Below are positions 61,482 through 64,000 of a DNA stretch of 64,000 nucleotides, piece after piece. The position numbers and the translations under genes were made by a program. The stretch is taken from contig NC_133662.1 in NCBI RefSeq assembly GCF_037893015.1, positions 205,169,696 through 205,233,695 of the forward strand, in the 5' to 3' direction. Positions within the stretch are counted from its first letter, which is position 1. Each line of letters opens with the position of its first letter. Below the pieces are notes generated by a model that saw only the letters and a program-made list of their open reading frames with translations, was not told the origin of the DNA and searched no databases. The stretch is from Macrotis lagotis. Taxonomy: Eukaryota; Chordata; Mammalia; Peramelemorphia; Peramelidae.

Positions 61482-61642
61482 AGGGGGTCAACTAAGTGGT
61501 GTAGTAGATAGAGACTGGCCCTGGAGTCAGGAAGACCTGAGTTCAAATTTAGGTTCAGACACATAATGATTGCCTAGTTGGGTAACCTTGGGCAAATCGC
61601 TTAACCCCATTGCCTTGAATAAATTTTTAAAAAATTGATAAA
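61482..61642 (+). mobile_element. WSINE1-like SINE, diverged
   Basis: 12-bp duplication GAAAATGCATGG at 61470-61481 and 61643-61654. It is inserted into the long unnamed repeat (the GAGTATCTTCCAGGTATGAATG block precedes it). Confidence 0.9.
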
Positions 61643-61654
61643 GAAAATGCATGG

Positions 61655-62650
61655 GAGTATATATGTGAGAAACAAGTCAAGTCAACAAAAATGTATTATG
61701 TATTTATTATGTACTAAGTACAGTACTAAGCACTGTGAATTCAAATAGTGAAAAAATAAAACAAATCCCTGCCTTCAAGGAGTTTATATTCTAATGGGAA
61801 AAAACAAGAAAACTAAAGATGCCTTGGGGTGAGTAGGTGAAAGGAGAAGATAGCTATAGAGGGTCATTGGTGGCATAGTGTAGAAAATCCGAAGTGGAAG
61901 ACTAGAGAAATCAAGGAACAAGACCATGGTTAACTAGGAACTTCTTCAAAATGCTGGTTCCAGGAAGAATTCATTAACTGGAGCAGGTGGGGACAGAGGT
62001 GGAAGGATCTTCCAAGATGAGAAGGTAGTTGAGGTGTGGTAATTAATCTAGAAAAGGGGAAAGAAAGAAGAGGTAAAAAGGATAGTTTGACTGATCACAG
62101 GCACTATGAGGGGGAAGTACTGTCTAAGTCTGGAAATGTATATTGTGGCCAGTCTGGAAAAGTTGCAAATGCTAAACAGGGGAGTATGAATATGTATTTG
62201 ACCCTAGAGGCTGAAGGGGGATAGTGTAGTTTATTGAATTAGAAAATGACATGGTCAAATCTACACTCGAGGAAAACAGGTTGATACCTATGTGGAAGAT
62301 GGATTGGAGTTGCAAGAAATTTATGGTGCAGAAATTACAAAGGATGGTATTGCAATAATCTATACAAGAGCTGATGAAAGTTTGAACTAAGGTAGTAGTT
62401 ATTTGATTCTAGAGAAAGGGTATGAGATGAGAGATGTTATGAAAGTAGAAATAAGATTTAATGGATTGTGAAATAAGGAAGGAAGACATAACACTTCAGA
62501 TATTAGAAGAATATCAGAAACACTGAGATAACTAGGAGTTAGGAAGAAGTAGTTTAGGCAGTATGACTGAATGTTTGGGATTATGTTGTAATATGAGATA
62601 GACTGGAGCATTGTGTTAATAACACAGGAAAAGAGTTGTGCAGAGGAACT
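61655..62650 (+). mobile_element. Long mammalian repeat, family uncertain
   Basis: Runs from a CAGTACTAAGCACTGTGAATTC start through TGCAATAATCTATACAAGAGCTGATG and GAGATGTTATGAAAGTAGAAATAAG blocks. This is the longest copy in the window. Confidence 0.55.
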
Positions 62651-62869
62651 TGGGACATGATATAAGTATTAAGTCATATTAGAGTTCTAAAAGAAATACA
62701 GGATGCTGGTGCTTGGAAAATGCCTATATAAGATTTCTTCAATGAATTGGGTATTTCCCATTTATGTCACTTTTCCTGAAGCACTAGTTGCCCCCCATTC
62801 ATTGTTTTGTCTGGCAATGTATTTCTCTAGAACCAATAATTTGTGGAATATTATGACTTGTACAGAATC

Positions 62870-63000
62870 TATCAGATTCAACAGGCATTTATTAAGTGAC
62901 AACAATGTGGAAGGCGCTGTGTAAGGAAATAAGGATATGAAAATAAATGAAACTGTCCTTGCCTTCTGGGAGTTTACATTCTATTATATAGATCAATAAG
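62870..63000 (+). mobile_element. Long mammalian repeat, 5' part
   Basis: CAACAGGCATTTATTAAGTGACAACAATGTGGAAGGCGCTGTG. Confidence 0.6.
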
Positions 63001-63204
63001 ATGATACTTTTGAAAAATCTATGAATGGTATATAAATTTTAAACTATTTGAATGTTAAGTAAACAAGACAGATGATTGCTTTGCATTCTCTGTACACATG
63101 TAGCTCTTTTTTATCCTGATGATTGCTAAGCAAATTACTACTATCTCTCAGGGGTGAGAGGAGTTAAAAAGCAAATTTTAAAAATAATTAAATTTTTACT
63201 GAGG

Positions 63205-63356
63205 GGCGGCTAGGTGGCCCAGTGGATAGAACAGCACTGGAGTCAGGAGTACCTGAGTTCAAATTTGGCCTCAGACAGTTAATAAATACCTAGCTGTGTG
63301 GCCTTGGGCAAGCCACTTAACCCCATTGCCTTGAAAAAAAATCTAAAAAAAACCCC
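63205..63356 (+). mobile_element. WSINE1-like SINE
   Basis: GGGGCGGCTAGGTGGCCCAG head with a small deletion (CACCGGCCC missing). A weak flanking repeat TTTACT(g/t)AGG is visible. Confidence 0.9.
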
Positions 63357-63359
63357 TTT

Positions 63360-63930
63360 ACTTAGGATACTATCCTGACTCCTTTTCAGTTTATATGTAA
63401 AAATTAAATCACTTTCTCCTCTGGAGATAAATAAGGAATTGAGAGTGACATAATAACTTTGATAATAGTAATATACTTAAAGAAAGAGTTAATTGTCTAT
63501 TTTAGCATTTAACTGAACTGCCAGAAATGACTAAGGTACAAGAAAGAATAAAATTATTTAAGTTTTTCAAATACCAAGTAGCTATAATTCTGCCTAATAA
63601 CTTAACAGATTCTCTTACCTGTCCCTTATAATCCCCCTTTGCTTCATATTTTATCATCAAAATGATCCATATAAATATTTCTACCTGCTATAAATGAAAT
63701 ATATTAATAGCAGAATACACTATTCTCATCAATAAATGTGTCACCATATTTTTCAAGCCTAAGTGTTCCTTAGTGAGTATAGAACATGGACAGATGTAAT
63801 GACCTATAGTTTGGGTGCCCCAAAATCTTTTTGTATTTATTTGGGGGGGGGTTATTGCTAATTTATAGATAGATCAAATAGCTCAACATTAAATTCCAGC
63901 TAGGTGATTATAACACTAAGTAAACCAACA
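63360..63930. other. No gene or clear repeat recognised
   Basis: Unassigned intergenic DNA with a short G-run at 63843-63851. Confidence 0.5.
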
Positions 63931-63933
63931 TTA

Positions 63934-63934
<1 letters not shown>

Positions 63935-63987
<53 letters not shown>

Positions 63988-63990
63988 ACA
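63935..63990. repeat. (CA)n microsatellite
   Basis: About 26 CA units with one AA interruption, at the window edge. Confidence 0.97.
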
Positions 63991-64000
63991 TTCATTCAAT

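Noticed and set aside
42843..64000. Second amylase copy or neighbouring gene such as RNPC3
   Set aside because: No amylase-like or RRM-like exon text was found outside the ten exons on either strand.

Overview
The window is vertebrate nuclear DNA, A+T-rich, gene-poor and crowded with retrotransposons. The commonest young repeat is a tRNA-derived SINE. It has a head resembling GGCTAGGTGGCGCAGTGGAT, a middle part CTTAATAATTACCTAGCTGTG and an A-rich tail, and it matches what I know of the WSINE1 family of Australian marsupials. Mar1-like SINEs, marsupial-type L1, RTE, L2 and MIR copies are also present. I infer an australidelphian marsupial; the species cannot be fixed from this sequence.

One protein-coding gene is present: a complete alpha-amylase gene on the + strand, from the start codon at 29827 to the stop at 42725-42727. 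Ten coding exons with GT-AG introns and consistent phases join into a 513-residue precursor (15-residue signal peptide). The catalytic triad, the calcium and chloride ligands and the disulfide cysteines are all present. A TATA box lies 43 bp before the ATG. A bipartite E-box/TC-box resembling a pancreatic PTF1 site lies about 105 bp upstream of the TATA box. No second amylase copy and no neighbouring gene (for example RNPC3) was recognised.

Layout. 1-5.5 kb: SINEs, a MIR split by a 5'-truncated L1 with a 15-bp target duplication, and a long mammalian repeat of uncertain family. 5.5-14.7 kb: a 350-bp duplicated segment, a half-L1 (HAL1-like) element, and a long decayed L1 carrying nested insertions. 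15-26 kb: reverse-strand L1, simple repeats, a degenerate tandem array and an inverted SINE pair. 26-28.9 kb: a second HAL1-like copy with the same internal deletion as the first. 28.9-29.8 kb: amylase 5' flank, with a perfect 47-bp tandem duplication. 29.8-42.9 kb: the amylase gene, its introns filled by MIR, L2, SINE and L1. 43-64 kb: intergenic DNA with a 223-bp solo LTR, an L1 with a twin-priming-type inversion, an RTE endonuclease fragment, and many SINEs with clear target-site duplications.

Repeat family names are from memory and were not checked against a library. Exon boundaries were read directly from the sequence.
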